Shown: piece after piece, positions 27,486 through 35,987 of the stretch
Layout: every line of letters begins with the position of its first letter
Numbering within the stretch: the first letter of the stretch is position 1
DNA from: an uncultured bacterium
GTDB taxonomy: Bacteria > Verrucomicrobiota > Kiritimatiellia > RFP12 > UBA1067
Length of the DNA: 64,000 bases
Direction: 5' to 3'
Assembly: GCA_902799385.1 (NCBI GenBank)
Contig: CADCAK010000002.1
Location: 62,001-126,000 of the forward strand
Translations under genes and position numbers: made by a program
The notes under the pieces: generated by a model
What the model was told of the DNA's origin: nothing
Databases searched by the model: none
Seen by the model: only the letters and a program-made list of their open reading frames with translations

Positions 27486-27958
27486 GCCTCACACCCCGCT
27501 AGCGCCTGCTTCGCAGCTCGGCCTTCGGCCTCGGGGGATATTCCTTTCTGCCTCGCCTCGTAGGGCGCGAGGAACGCGCCCCATCCAAACCGCTGGCAGA
27601 TGCGGGCGAACTTCACCGAGTCCCACATGACGAGGTACCGGCGCGGTCTCCACCACCCGAAGGACGCGGACGCGACCTTGCATCCGTTCCTGCGGAAACG
27701 GGCGTTGCTCGCCGCGAACGTCTCCTCCTTGCCGTCCGACTCGCTCCACTCCACGTCGTGGATCATCGCCACGGGAGCGAGCGAGGGATGCAGCGCGTCG
27801 AGGGCTGTGCGCAGCCATGACGGAAATGCCTCCGGGCCAATCCCGTTGAACAGCGCGGCGAGCTCCTCGTCCGTGTACTTGTCGAGGATCTCGCGGCCCT
27901 CGAGCCCGCACTCCTCGCACACGGCGCGGAGCCGTCTGATCTCGTTCAGGTCTGCCAT
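27482..27958 (-). CDS. Phage protein of the late region, 158 aa, unknown
   Basis: It has CEECGLEG near the N-terminus, AMIHDVEWSES in the middle and a basic, aromatic segment (SFGWWRPRRYLVMWD). The His-Asp before an aromatic helix recalls small phage proteins of the DUF1353 type, but the match is weak. The last ~15 residues come from a palindromic repeat (27492-27540). It is coupled to the lipoprotein gene after it. Confidence 0.65.
   Translation of the reverse strand: MADLNEIRRLRAVCEECGLEGREILDKYTDEELAALFNGIGPEAFPSWLRTALDALHPSLAPVAMIHDVEWSESDGKEETFAASNARFRRNGCKVASASFGWWRPRRYLVMWDSVKFARICQRFGWGAFLAPYEARQKGISPEAEGRAAKQALAGCEA
27492..27540 (-). repeat. Short palindromic element, copy 1
   Basis: It lies at the 3' end of the 158-aa gene. 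On the minus strand it begins TATCCCCCGA and ends GCTAGCGGGGTG, with CTGCGAAGCAG and GGCCGAAGGCC hairpins between. The same ends and the CTGCGAAGCAG hairpin occur in the longer copy at 28116-28242. Confidence 0.6.
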
Positions 27959-27962
27959 GCGT

Positions 27963-28574
27963 TCAACCCTCCTCGTAGATGCACTTGGAGAGGATCGCCT
28001 CGGCCTGCTCGTCCGTCATGCGGGCGTAGCCATTGATGGCGGCGAGGGCCTCGATGAATAGCGGGTTGTCCTCGCGGAAGTTCTGCGCGGCGACATAGTA
28101 GTCGTAGTACCCGCGCACCCCTCTAGCGAAATTGCTTCGCAATTCTCCTCGCGTGGAGCCTTGCGGCTGCTTCGCAGTTCGCGCTACGCGCTCACCCGAC
28201 CCGACCGCTACACGGCGGGCGCATCTCGCTCGTCGGGGGATACCCTCGATCCACGTCTTGACGAGCACCCACTTGTCGGCCTCCTTCAAGGCGGCGACGA
28301 GCTTCAGCTTCGAGAAAACGCGTGGGCCGGAGGCCGGAGCCTCGCCCGGCACGACCTTGTACACGCAGGTGAGCGTGTCCTCGCTTTCATTCCAGCCGGA
28401 TACCTCGACGCGGCATCCCGGCTCCGTCGTGGGCCTTACGTCCACGACCTTCTTCCACCCCGCCGCGAGGTAGCTTGCCTCGGAGAGGTTCATCTTCACC
28501 CCGTCCCCCGTGTCGAGGGAGATGGGCGCGTACTCAATCCGGCCGTTCTTCAGCCGTCCGTATTTCGTGTTCAT
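27963..28574 (-). CDS. Tail-associated protein, paralogue of 38013-38489
   Basis: It starts MNTKYGRLKNGRIEYAP and has a paralogue at 38013-38489 with the same order: NGxIxxAP, L(S/N)xxSYL(A/Q)AGWK, FSKL(K/R)L, and YYDxxVAAQ(N/D)FRED. Compared with the paralogue it carries an extra ~42 residues of Arg-rich, low-complexity sequence exactly between WIEG and GYYDYY, encoded by a palindromic insertion. The family may be a fibre-tip or chaperone-like tail protein; function not recognised. Confidence 0.75.
   Translation of the reverse strand: MNTKYGRLKNGRIEYAPISLDTGDGVKMNLSEASYLAAGWKKVVDVRPTTEPGCRVEVSGWNESEDTLTCVYKVVPGEAPASGPRVFSKLKLVAALKEADKWVLVKTWIEGIPRRARCARRVAVGSGERVARTAKQPQGSTRGELRSNFARGVRGYYDYYVAAQNFREDNPLFIEALAAINGYARMTDEQAEAILSKCIYEEG
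28116..28242 (-). repeat. Short palindromic element, copy 2, in-frame inside a gene
   Basis: An insertion of about 127 bases with hairpins CTGCGAAGCAG, TTGCGAAGCAA and GCGCGTAGCGCG. It has the same ends as copy 1 (TATCCCCCGA ... GCTAGAGGGGTG). The paralogous gene lacks it, so it was inserted, and the frame is kept. Confidence 0.7.
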
Positions 28575-28590
28575 CATGTATCCTTTCTCG

Positions 28591-29397
28591 TTACTCTTGA
28601 ATGACCGTCCCGTTTCCGAGGACGATACCGTCGATGCAGTGGAAGCGCGTCGAGGGGTTTGCGTTCCACGGGAACCTCGCGCCGTAGCCGGCGATGATGT
28701 TCCCGGAAGTGTCCACCTGCTTCGTCTGGGCGATTGTTTTGTTGGCGATCCACACGTCCGTCAGCGCGGGGCAGTTCGCGAAGCATTGCGTCGAGAGCTG
28801 GTCCACGCGGCTGAAGCGTATCTCGCGGAGCTTCGTGCAGCCCATGAACACGTAGCTCCACATCGTCCCGCCGACAAGCTCGAGCCCCTCGATCTCGCCG
28901 CAGCTCTGGAACGTGCCGTCGTAGAAATAATCGGCCAGGGGCGTCACGACCTCGCGGAGCTTGGTGCAGTAGGCGAAGTCCCGCTGCCCGAATCCCGTGA
29001 GGTTCGGGGCGATGAACCTTTCGAGGTTGATTGACCGCTTGAACGCCCCGGATCGGCTTCCCGTGATCAGCCCGGAGTAGTCCACATACGAGACGATGGC
29101 GGCGTCGTAGGAATACTGCGCCTCGCCGTCGAGGTTCCGGAGGCCGATGCTCCTCGCGCCCTCGAACACGATCCTGTACCGCCCGTAGGCCGCGTAGCGG
29201 TGGTCGCTGGAAATGTCGTGGGGGGTGAAGACGTGTTCGGACTTCGACCCGTCGCCCCAGCTGACCATGACGGGACGGCCTTCGGCGGCGTTGCACATGA
29301 ACCTGATGTACAGGCCGGTGGCCGGGGTCATCTCGACCTCGACCACCGTGCCGCGCCCGCCCTCGTTCCACACGATCTGCCTTGATGCGATCTGCAT
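28591..29397 (-). CDS. Phage host-interaction protein with BspA-type LRR
   Basis: A 268-aa protein. The first ~90 residues resemble a PKD-like beta sandwich (VSWGDGSKSEH, then YAAYGRYRI). The rest is a series of BspA/LRR_5 repeats with FAYCTKLREV, FMGCTKLREI and FANCPALTDV at regular spacing. Such surface repeats bind proteins or glycans, so it is a likely receptor-binding or decoration protein. It lies between the InlB-repeat protein and the 27963 gene. Confidence 0.8.
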   Translation of the reverse strand: MQIASRQIVWNEGGRGTVVEVEMTPATGLYIRFMCNAAEGRPVMVSWGDGSKSEHVFTPHDISSDHRYAAYGRYRIVFEGARSIGLRNLDGEAQYSYDAAIVSYVDYSGLITGSRSGAFKRSINLERFIAPNLTGFGQRDFAYCTKLREVVTPLADYFYDGTFQSCGEIEGLELVGGTMWSYVFMGCTKLREIRFSRVDQLSTQCFANCPALTDVWIANKTIAQTKQVDTSGNIIAGYGARFPWNANPSTRFHCIDGIVLGNGTVIQE

Positions 29398-29400
29398 TCG

Positions 29401-30435
29401 TCAGCCCTCCGCCGGTGTCCACACGACGTCGTCGATCCAGCCGCAGTCCTCGCCGTCGGAGACGCTGCCGTCCTTGGAGTACGTCCACTCGATTGTGTGC
29501 GAGCCCGTGCCGGTGATCTCGAGCGCATAGTCTTCCCACTCGCGCCACCCGCTCATGCTCGCGTACTCGTTACCGTCCACACGGAGGCGTAGGCAGTCGA
29601 AATCCCACTCGCTCGACGTGCGCCAGCGGAACGCAAGCGTTCCCGCGCCCTGCACGGTCGTGGCGAGCGTGGTCGAGCCGTCGTCGCCAATCGGGCCGGA
29701 TCGGGCCGCGCCGTCGCCGTCCACGAACCACGGGCTTTCGCTATCCGAGAAGAAAGTGAGGTTCCGCGCCGCGCAGATCGCGTCCACGAACGGGTCGATG
29801 TACTCCGCCCAATGCGCGTAGAGCTTCGTGACGCCGGTCTTACAGCGATCCGTAGCCTCCACCTTGACGCCGCCCTCGGCCTCGGTGAACCATCCGAGGA
29901 AGGAGTACCCCGCCATCGTGGGCTTGGGGAGCGCGGAGTACTGCGCGCCGAGCTTGAACAAGAGCGTCGTCCCGTCAAGGACGCCGCCGCACGGGTCGAA
30001 CTCGACCTCCATGTCGATGTCGATCATCTTGCGGTTCACGATGAAGATGCCGCCGTCCGTCTCGGTGAAGGCAAAGATGTTCACGCCGGTCTCGCACCTG
30101 AACACGTCGCCGTCGACGTCCTCGAAGGAGATGGCCTCGCCTGCCGGGGCGGCGAACGTCACCTCGGGGATCTCGTCGGCGGTGATGACGAGCCTCACGA
30201 AGAAGTCGCGGGCCGATCCCTTCGCCTCCGGTGGCACGACGAGCCTGAGCGGCCCGACGTCGGACGTGATGTCGATCCGCGTGATTGCGCGGTCTGTAAG
30301 GTTGACGACGCCGCCCTCCGGCACACGCCGGAGAATCCTGTACCTTGCGGCCACACCGCCGCTTCCGCCACCGCCACCTTCGCCGTCGCCGCCCGTACCT
30401 ATCTCGTCGAGCTGGGGAATGTAAAGAACGTCCAT
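29401..30435 (-). CDS. Phage structural/adhesin-like protein with InlB B-repeat
   Basis: The start was chosen at MDVLYIPQLDEIG (30435), just after the upstream TAG. It has a Gly-rich hinge (GDGEGGGGGSGG), a beta domain, then a clear InlB/Flg_new repeat (GYSFLGWFTEAEGG ... KLYAHW). It ends in a lectin-like C-terminal domain (WFVDGDGAARSG, then IDDVVW). InlB repeats are common in secreted and phage adhesins. Likely a tail-fibre or capsid-decoration protein. Confidence 0.8.
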   Translation of the reverse strand: MDVLYIPQLDEIGTGGDGEGGGGGSGGVAARYRILRRVPEGGVVNLTDRAITRIDITSDVGPLRLVVPPEAKGSARDFFVRLVITADEIPEVTFAAPAGEAISFEDVDGDVFRCETGVNIFAFTETDGGIFIVNRKMIDIDMEVEFDPCGGVLDGTTLLFKLGAQYSALPKPTMAGYSFLGWFTEAEGGVKVEATDRCKTGVTKLYAHWAEYIDPFVDAICAARNLTFFSDSESPWFVDGDGAARSGPIGDDGSTTLATTVQGAGTLAFRWRTSSEWDFDCLRLRVDGNEYASMSGWREWEDYALEITGTGSHTIEWTYSKDGSVSDGEDCGWIDDVVWTPAEG

Positions 30436-30436
30436 T

Positions 30437-30700
30437 CTACTTGTCCTCCGGGTCTTCGATTTCCATCGTGTCGTTGATCGGGATGTAGCGGAGCGATTCC
30501 GCATCCTCCCACTTTCCGTAGGCCCACATGAGCCTGACGCTGCCGTGCTCGTCCTTGTCGAGCCTGTGTATCGGGCGTTCCCTCTCGCCGCCAAAGCAGA
30601 CGTACAGGATGCCGTCGATCCGCTTCATGAGGTGCGCGTCCAGCTCCTTGCGTTTGAAGAACTGGCTTGTGGCCTCGAAGCCGTAGCAGTCGATTTGCAT
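30437..30700 (-). CDS. Small phage protein, 87 aa
   Basis: It starts MQIDCYGFEATSQFF at 30700 and ends with TAG two bases before the next start. It has a basic middle (KRKELDAHLMKR), an aromatic strand (LYVCFGGER) and an acidic tail. The TAG stop matters, as it shows that amber is read as stop in this element. Function unknown. Confidence 0.65.
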   Translation of the reverse strand: MQIDCYGFEATSQFFKRKELDAHLMKRIDGILYVCFGGERERPIHRLDKDEHGSVRLMWAYGKWEDAESLRYIPINDTMEIEDPEDK

Positions 30701-30747
30701 TGGGTTGTCTCCTGTTGTTTCGGGCGAACGCAGTTCGCCCGTCTGGA

Positions 30748-31152
30748 CTATGTTTCGATTCTCTCCACGACCTTGCGGGCGACGAGCAGCACGTCGGACG
30801 AAGTCTCGGTGAAGAAGTACACGACCGTCTCCCCGTCGCCGGGAGGCTCGAGCGCGCCTTCCTCGCCCTCGAACGCTTCCGCGCCGGTGAAGAGCAGTTC
30901 GTTCTCGCCGCTGGCGGTGACGCGGAGCATGAAGTCGCGCGCCTTGCCGGGAACGATGTCGGGCATGACGATGGTGGTCTTACCTCCTTCCACAGCGAGC
31001 AGATTTACCGCGTAGTTGGCAAGGTGCGCAACACCGTTTTTCGGAATGATGCGCACGATCTTTCGTTGTGCATAGTCGGCGGCGGACTGCCGCGCCATGC
31101 CGCGCAAGAGGGACGTCAACTTGTCCCACTGCGGAAATGCGATTAGTCGCAT
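30748..31152 (-). CDS. Small phage beta-rich protein, 134 aa
   Basis: First gene of the left phage block, 64 bases downstream of the 33-bp element at 31216. It is beta-rich, with a segment (VMPDIVPGKARDFMLRVTASG) that resembles one in the InlB-repeat protein (PPEAKGSARDFFVRLVITAD). So the two share a domain, probably a fibre-type beta module. Confidence 0.65.
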   Translation of the reverse strand: MRLIAFPQWDKLTSLLRGMARQSAADYAQRKIVRIIPKNGVAHLANYAVNLLAVEGGKTTIVMPDIVPGKARDFMLRVTASGENELLFTGAEAFEGEEGALEPPGDGETVVYFFTETSSDVLLVARKVVERIET

Positions 31153-31215
31153 GTGGTCTCCTTTCGGTTGGGGTAGGTGAAAAGGCGCGGTGGCGAAACG
31201 CCACGTCAGGGCATA

Positions 31216-31248
31216 AGATGTTTATTGCCGCCGGATCAGATTTTTCCG
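31216..31248 (-). promoter_or_regulatory. 33-bp two-part element, site 1
   Basis: On the plus strand AGATGTTTATTGCCGC ends with TTCCG exactly 33 bases in all. It is 64 bases upstream of the minus-strand 134-aa gene. The region also forms a strong hairpin (GCCGCCGGA / TCCGGCGGC). The rest of the gap 31153-31407 shows nothing else. Confidence 0.5.
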
Positions 31249-31407
31249 GCGGCAAAGTGTGAGGGTGGAGGGAACGAAAGCGCGACAGTTACGCCGCACG
31301 ATTTATGCACTTTATTGAGATTAGAAGTCCACGTTCATCCGAACGCAGCACTCACCTTAAATATCTTTGCGTATAACGAGCGTAGCAACAATGTTGCATT
31401 GTCACAA

Positions 31408-32049
31408 TCAAATCTGCTCTATAGAAGATAGCATTTCATTAACGCCATTTAGCGGCTGAGTCACAACATCACAACATAACTGATTATTCGTAAAATCCTC
31501 ATACCTCAGTTTAACCCCACGTTGTATGCCTCCCAGTCCACATTGGTAAACGGAATCAAAAGTATACCGGCCCGTATAATTCGCGTGCATCCTTTGAAGC
31601 ACCGTAGAATCTTGTGTTACATCAACACTTGCTGACAATGCAAGAATATCTTCTTTGATTACCTCGTCATTTTTACAAACTCCATAATTCGTATCAGCTT
31701 CTGCATTACCAAACCTATGTACATGTAACATTACCCATGGGGTGTGATTCTCGTCATTTACGAAAGTTGCTATAATACCCCCTGATACTGCTTTAGAGCT
31801 TGTCTTGGATATGGTCTCCAAGAACGTAGTTCTTAGTAAAGGTACTTCAGCCGATAATGACTTTAACTTTTCAACTTGGTCAAAAGTCAGATATACGAAA
31901 TCTCCTGCTTGCGCATCTGACAATGCACACACATTTACAATGCGTTCATATGCGGTTCCAAGGCATGAATGAAAAATCATCTCCCCGTGTGTCAAGTTTA
32001 ATCTATAAGGCTTGTTGCTGGACATAATCCTTCCCATTTTTACTTTCAT
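31408..32049 (-). CDS. Unknown 213-aa cargo protein
   Basis: Last gene of the AT-rich cargo block. The N-terminal part (PYRLNLTHGEMIFHS), a middle VMLHVHRFGNAEAD and C-terminal QCGLGGIQRGVKLRYEDF are not recognised. It overlaps the upstream truncated hydrolase by ATGA. No membrane segment. Confidence 0.6.
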   Translation of the reverse strand: MKVKMGRIMSSNKPYRLNLTHGEMIFHSCLGTAYERIVNVCALSDAQAGDFVYLTFDQVEKLKSLSAEVPLLRTTFLETISKTSSKAVSGGIIATFVNDENHTPWVMLHVHRFGNAEADTNYGVCKNDEVIKEDILALSASVDVTQDSTVLQRMHANYTGRYTFDSVYQCGLGGIQRGVKLRYEDFTNNQLCCDVVTQPLNGVNEMLSSIEQI

Positions 32050-32288
32050 AAAGTACGATATACGGAGTTAAGCATGATCAACTTCTCGACTTGCATTCCG
32101 TAATCCTGAATCGCGACAGCCTGCCACTGTCGCTTTAACATTTCCGCCGCCCATGCACGGGCGTTTTGCTCGCTCACGTTCGCGCCGTGGATGAAAAAGA
32201 CATTGGCTTTTTCCGCATGAGCGGCGATTGGCGTTGCTACGGAGAGCACAGCAACTGCCAACAAATAATCTATTCTTATGATAGACAT
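32046..32288 (-). pseudogene. Truncated exported alpha/beta-hydrolase
   Basis: An 80-aa ORF with a signal peptide (LAVAVLSVATPIAAHA) followed by NVFFIHGANVSEQNARAW, the start of an alpha/beta-hydrolase fold (oxyanion-hole HG). It then breaks off with no nucleophile elbow. Normal members are several hundred residues long, so this is a 5' fragment left at a recombination point. It is joined by ATGA to the 213-aa gene. Confidence 0.65.
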
Positions 32289-32317
32289 ATCTCCGTTAGT
32301 CTTTTGCCTTAGCCACT

Positions 32318-33385
32318 CTAATTAGTCGCCAACAACAAAACCTCTTTCGACTTTGATTTGCTTAATGCGTATTTAATTTCCCAACTTTCACTAACCTTAA
32401 CTGTTCGATACAAACCCCGCAACATTTCAACCAATTGTTCAACCGAAGGTATCCCGTCAGACCTATAAGAAATTGCCAACGTTGATTTTGAAAAATGAGA
32501 AAACAATTTATCAAATTCGCTCGTAATCCTATTCTTATCACACCAAGGATTATCAACTCGCTTTAATCTCTTATGAAGAGATTCCTCATCTATCATTTTA
32601 GCCCAATTGTCATACTGAGCAATTCCATCTAGAAAGTGATAGAAGTCTGCATAGTCTACACACTTTCCATTTGCTCCAATATATGGAGTGTCAATGTACA
32701 CAAGATCAAAATCTCCCTTGACAGACAGAGCATCTCCACACTGCGACGAGCATTTTACACCCGAATTAAACGACGCGGCATTGACTTCTTTGACAAACTT
32801 CTTAAAGTGAACTGGAAATGGTGTATCCCAAGTTTTCTTATTGCCAAAAGACCTTTCTACATCCTGCATGCGGACATACAAATTCTTTCTATGAAATAGG
32901 TTGTATGGCCTCTTAATAATGCAAGCCTGGAAGAGCGCAAAATAGGCCATTGCCTTTTTATACTCATCCTCCATCTTACGAATTTTATAACTTACCCTGT
33001 CTAACCAGCGGTTCTCTTCGTCCGTATAATAGACATCGTGGAAAGTATCTTCAATAAATGTAGGAGCGCCGCGCAAGACTTCAATATCCAACAAATATTC
33101 AACATCACTTTCCGTCAACTTTGTGCCTTGGTTCTCGATCAACGCCTTCCCGATAATTGCATTGAACGGAAGAAGGTCATTGTATGTCACGCTCTTGCGT
33201 TCTTGCTTCGCTTTGAAGGCAAAGCACCCTGTTCCGCCAAAGGCATCAAGACAGGAGTTGAATTTGACGTCCTTAAGACATAGCCAAATCCATTCTATGA
33301 ATTTTTGCTTACTACCCTGATAGCGCGTCGAGGGAAATTTCCCATTCTGCGCAGCAAAGAGGTCATCTTGCTGAATATCCGTCAT
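32318..33385 (-). CDS. D12-class N6-adenine DNA methyltransferase (R-M partner)
   Basis: A 355-aa protein. Motif I is LDAFGGTGCFAFKAK, the catalytic motif is DTPY (in DLVYIDTPYIG), and an N-terminal STRYQGSKQKFIEWI fits the D12 (Dam/M.EcoRV) class. It transfers methyl from SAM to adenine N6. Its ATG overlaps the stop of an EcoRV-like endonuclease gene, so the two form a type II restriction-modification pair. Recognition of GATATC is inferred from the partner. Confidence 0.9.
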   Translation of the reverse strand: MTDIQQDDLFAAQNGKFPSTRYQGSKQKFIEWIWLCLKDVKFNSCLDAFGGTGCFAFKAKQERKSVTYNDLLPFNAIIGKALIENQGTKLTESDVEYLLDIEVLRGAPTFIEDTFHDVYYTDEENRWLDRVSYKIRKMEDEYKKAMAYFALFQACIIKRPYNLFHRKNLYVRMQDVERSFGNKKTWDTPFPVHFKKFVKEVNAASFNSGVKCSSQCGDALSVKGDFDLVYIDTPYIGANGKCVDYADFYHFLDGIAQYDNWAKMIDEESLHKRLKRVDNPWCDKNRITSEFDKLFSHFSKSTLAISYRSDGIPSVEQLVEMLRGLYRTVKVSESWEIKYALSKSKSKEVLLLATN

Positions 33386-34164
33386 TATACCAGTCTCCTG
33401 AACTGCTTATATTCTGCAAGGTTCTTGTAATAAGGTCTCGGCAATTCCGCTTTTCTCGCCATATCCTGCGTCAAATAATTCATCCAATAGTCATCAAAAA
33501 CATGTTCCCCAAGCTCAGCAAAAGGTCCAGTACCCTCAATTAGCTGTCGGATATTGCTAACAGAACCGATGTTTTTTGTGTTGCCACTTCCTGCACGATC
33601 GATAGCTATTCTCCATTTCTCTTGCACAAAAAAGGTGAAGTCCTTTATGACTGATCGGATTGTATCAATATCCGATAATTGATAAACCTTAAACTCATCG
33701 TCACCGCCTTCGTTCAATGAGTATATAATACCAAGAACAACATGTGCCTTGTACTGCCCGTAAGGATGAGTAGTATTCTTCGTACTTGAACGCTCTCTAA
33801 AATAGCCAGTAAACGCGCCAAGCGTCATGCCATTAATGGCAGAGGCATTTTTTCGATAACTGCTCTTAATATCCACAGCAAAAAGATTTCCTTCCTCATC
33901 CTTAAAAGTCATGTCTGGATAGAAATTTTGCTCTTTTGTGAGTTCCAGCCGCAAGTGGTTGTCATTCGCAAATTTACAAATCTTAGGGAAAATATACAGT
34001 TCAACAATTTTGGACACTACTTTGGTGTCTGTGGATATTGTATAGATGTCCCGATGTGTATCTATAAATCCCTTCACTGTCCAGGCACCCTCATCGTCTT
34101 GGACCCCATCGGTGAACGTATTGACGGCAGCCCTTAACTTTTCTATAAACTCTGACTTGTTCAT
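33385..34164 (-). CDS. EcoRV-like type II restriction endonuclease
   Basis: A 259-aa protein with residue-level similarity to EcoRV, as I remember its sequence. The catalytic set is YPD (D84) and VDIK (D98, K100), preceded by STDTKVVSKIVELY and followed by MTLGAFTGYFRERS. A recognition-loop-like region reads RAGSGNTKNIGSV, nearly identical to the same stretch in EcoRV. This predicts blunt cleavage at GATATC. GATATC sites occur in the window (for example ~1329, ~1629 and ~4396), so host methylation would be needed. Confidence 0.88.
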   Translation of the reverse strand: MNKSEFIEKLRAAVNTFTDGVQDDEGAWTVKGFIDTHRDIYTISTDTKVVSKIVELYIFPKICKFANDNHLRLELTKEQNFYPDMTFKDEEGNLFAVDIKSSYRKNASAINGMTLGAFTGYFRERSSTKNTTHPYGQYKAHVVLGIIYSLNEGGDDEFKVYQLSDIDTIRSVIKDFTFFVQEKWRIAIDRAGSGNTKNIGSVSNIRQLIEGTGPFAELGEHVFDDYWMNYLTQDMARKAELPRPYYKNLAEYKQFRRLV

Positions 34165-34181
34165 GTGCTTTCCTCTTTAGA

Positions 34182-34379
34182 TTATTCAACAACAATTTTA
34201 AAATAGAACCTTCGTATGGTATTTATTCTTTGCGCATGAGACTTGTCTCCGCCTCTTTGCAAAGAGACTCCCCATAGTGCTTCTATATGACTACGGAACT
34301 CCCGCTCTGTCATTCTATGGCGTTCAGAAAATGCCGGTCTGGGGCCAGAGACAATCTTTTCAAACTCACAATCTGTCAT
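34182..34379 (-). CDS. Small basic protein, 65 aa
   Basis: It starts at 34379 by ATGA overlap with the gene upstream and lies 17 bases before the endonuclease. It has a basic helix (RMTEREFRSHIEALWG) and ends with RRFYFKIVVE. It may be a small partner or controller of the R-M pair. Family unknown. Confidence 0.5.
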   Translation of the reverse strand: MTDCEFEKIVSGPRPAFSERHRMTEREFRSHIEALWGVSLQRGGDKSHAQRINTIRRFYFKIVVE

Positions 34380-35236
34380 GCAGCATCCTCTCTGAATTTA
34401 TTTCGTTTGTCTAATGTCAACAATGACAACTGCCCGGAAGAAACTCTTGACTCTGGGAAGGTCATTGCCGACCCTCGCCACAATCTACTTTCCGCTGGAT
34501 ACACAATATCGTTAACATCTACCGAGGTTAGTATAACTGCGGATTGACATTCTCCAATAGTCCTTCTTATAAACGAATCATCATCCCCTGTACAAAAAGC
34601 CAAAACGGCAGAGAATCGACTTAAGCAAATATTATCTATGTCCGACGAACAATTGCACAATATGTTGTCACTATTTGAAAAGCCTAAATTCGCCGCAATG
34701 ATAGTTGCACACACTCTCATGGCTAACGGATCACTGTCCATAAGCAAGACCCTTTTGCCCTCAAGCAGTTTTCTACCATCGCTCGCTAAGAGAGCATCTA
34801 CAAGAGGTAAGCATATTCCACCATTTATGCAACAAACGCTATCGCAAGCCGACAATCTCAGTTGGCTTACCACCAACTTCGATACTCTATCGTCAACATC
34901 AATATGTCCCTTTGTCCCACCACCCGACATTTCGATTCCTAATTGATAAAGTTTTGGTAGATTTCTTGTTGTGCATATACCAGATGGCGGCATCCCAATA
35001 GTCAACAACGCGTCGCATATCCTGCACCATGTTTCCTCTAATCCCAATAAAGCAATATCGGTAGTATATTGATTCATTGTGTAAGTGAATACATCAAGCA
35101 ATGGCAGACTCGCGACAACTTTATTTGTAACGGCAAGGGCTGCAGAAAATAAACACCCTCTAACAAAATCCCGACGCGTTGTAAGAACAATGTTTCGCAT
35201 AGCCTGTGATCCAATCGCCTGTGGCTGTACTTTCAT
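34376..35236 (-). CDS. Rossmann-like protein with possible Tat signal, 286 aa
   Basis: The N-terminus has TTRRDFVRGCLFSAALAV, a twin-arginine-like signal. The middle carries GKRVLLMDSDPLAMRVCA, which looks like a nucleotide/SAM-binding beta-alpha unit, with nearby Cys residues (CNCSS, CCINGG). The shape recalls nicotianamine-synthase-like methyltransferases, but this is weak. It sits between a radical-SAM gene and the R-M pair. Export and a SAM fold together would be odd, so one reading may be wrong. Confidence 0.5.
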   Translation of the reverse strand: MKVQPQAIGSQAMRNIVLTTRRDFVRGCLFSAALAVTNKVVASLPLLDVFTYTMNQYTTDIALLGLEETWCRICDALLTIGMPPSGICTTRNLPKLYQLGIEMSGGGTKGHIDVDDRVSKLVVSQLRLSACDSVCCINGGICLPLVDALLASDGRKLLEGKRVLLMDSDPLAMRVCATIIAANLGFSNSDNILCNCSSDIDNICLSRFSAVLAFCTGDDDSFIRRTIGECQSAVILTSVDVNDIVYPAESRLWRGSAMTFPESRVSSGQLSLLTLDKRNKFREDAA

Positions 35237-35240
35237 ATAT

Positions 35241-35987
35241 TCAACATGCTTTCCGTAGATCTTCCTTTATGTAATAATCACACTCGTACTGGTTGAGAAG
35301 CGCAGTCGCATCGCCCCTGAACTTCACCCAATCAATCTTAGATTCTATCTCCTTGTTGTGATTGAGTTTCCCTATTTTCCAGAAGTCAACATAGTCATGT
35401 GCCTTTCGAATCACTTCAAGCGCCTCCTGCGGAACGATGACAGGCTCCATACTGACCCAAGTGTATATTCCCATGTCGTGAGCTTTACGGAGAATGCGAA
35501 GTCGCGATTGCACAGTTGAAGCTTGCGGCTCCCATTCCTTTCGAGTCGCATCTTTTGCAAAGCTTAATGTTATGCCAAGGTGTGTTTGGGACTCAAGCAT
35601 TAGCGGCAAATCCTGCTCTATCAAACGCGCATCGCCTTTTGTCAGTATATCAACTTTGATGCCATGTTTCGCGGCTATCGAAATACCCTGTCGCGTTAAA
35701 TGCAACTCATTTTCAAGCGGCTGGTATGGATCACTGAGGAAGCAAAACAAAACCCTGCGAGTTTCGTCATCCACCCGGGTCTTTGACAATTTAACGCAGT
35801 CCTTCTCAAAAAGCTTAAGCACGTTTTCGCCTCGCGCACGAGCAGCATCATGCCACTCGTCAGGTTTTTTGTGCATACACGCTGGAGCGTAGCAGTATTT
35901 ACACCCATGAGTGCAACCAAGATAAAGATTGCAAGCAAGAGGCGAATACTCTCTAGCTCTACCTTTTGGCTCATAGATTACATTCAT
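35241..35987 (-). CDS. SPL-type radical SAM protein, TcmP partner
   Basis: A 248-aa protein. The Fe-S motif is CTHGCKYC near residue 25, followed by a short TIM-barrel part with LFCFLSDPYQ, DILTKGD and SMEPVI. It belongs to the spore-photoproduct-lyase-like/phage Gp37-Gp68 group. The start overlaps the stop of the TcmP gene. Pairs of TcmP and such radical-SAM proteins are frequent in mobile DNA, with unknown substrate. Confidence 0.85.
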   Translation of the reverse strand: MNVIYEPKGRAREYSPLACNLYLGCTHGCKYCYAPACMHKKPDEWHDAARARGENVLKLFEKDCVKLSKTRVDDETRRVLFCFLSDPYQPLENELHLTRQGISIAAKHGIKVDILTKGDARLIEQDLPLMLESQTHLGITLSFAKDATRKEWEPQASTVQSRLRILRKAHDMGIYTWVSMEPVIVPQEALEVIRKAHDYVDFWKIGKLNHNKEIESKIDWVKFRGDATALLNQYECDYYIKEDLRKAC

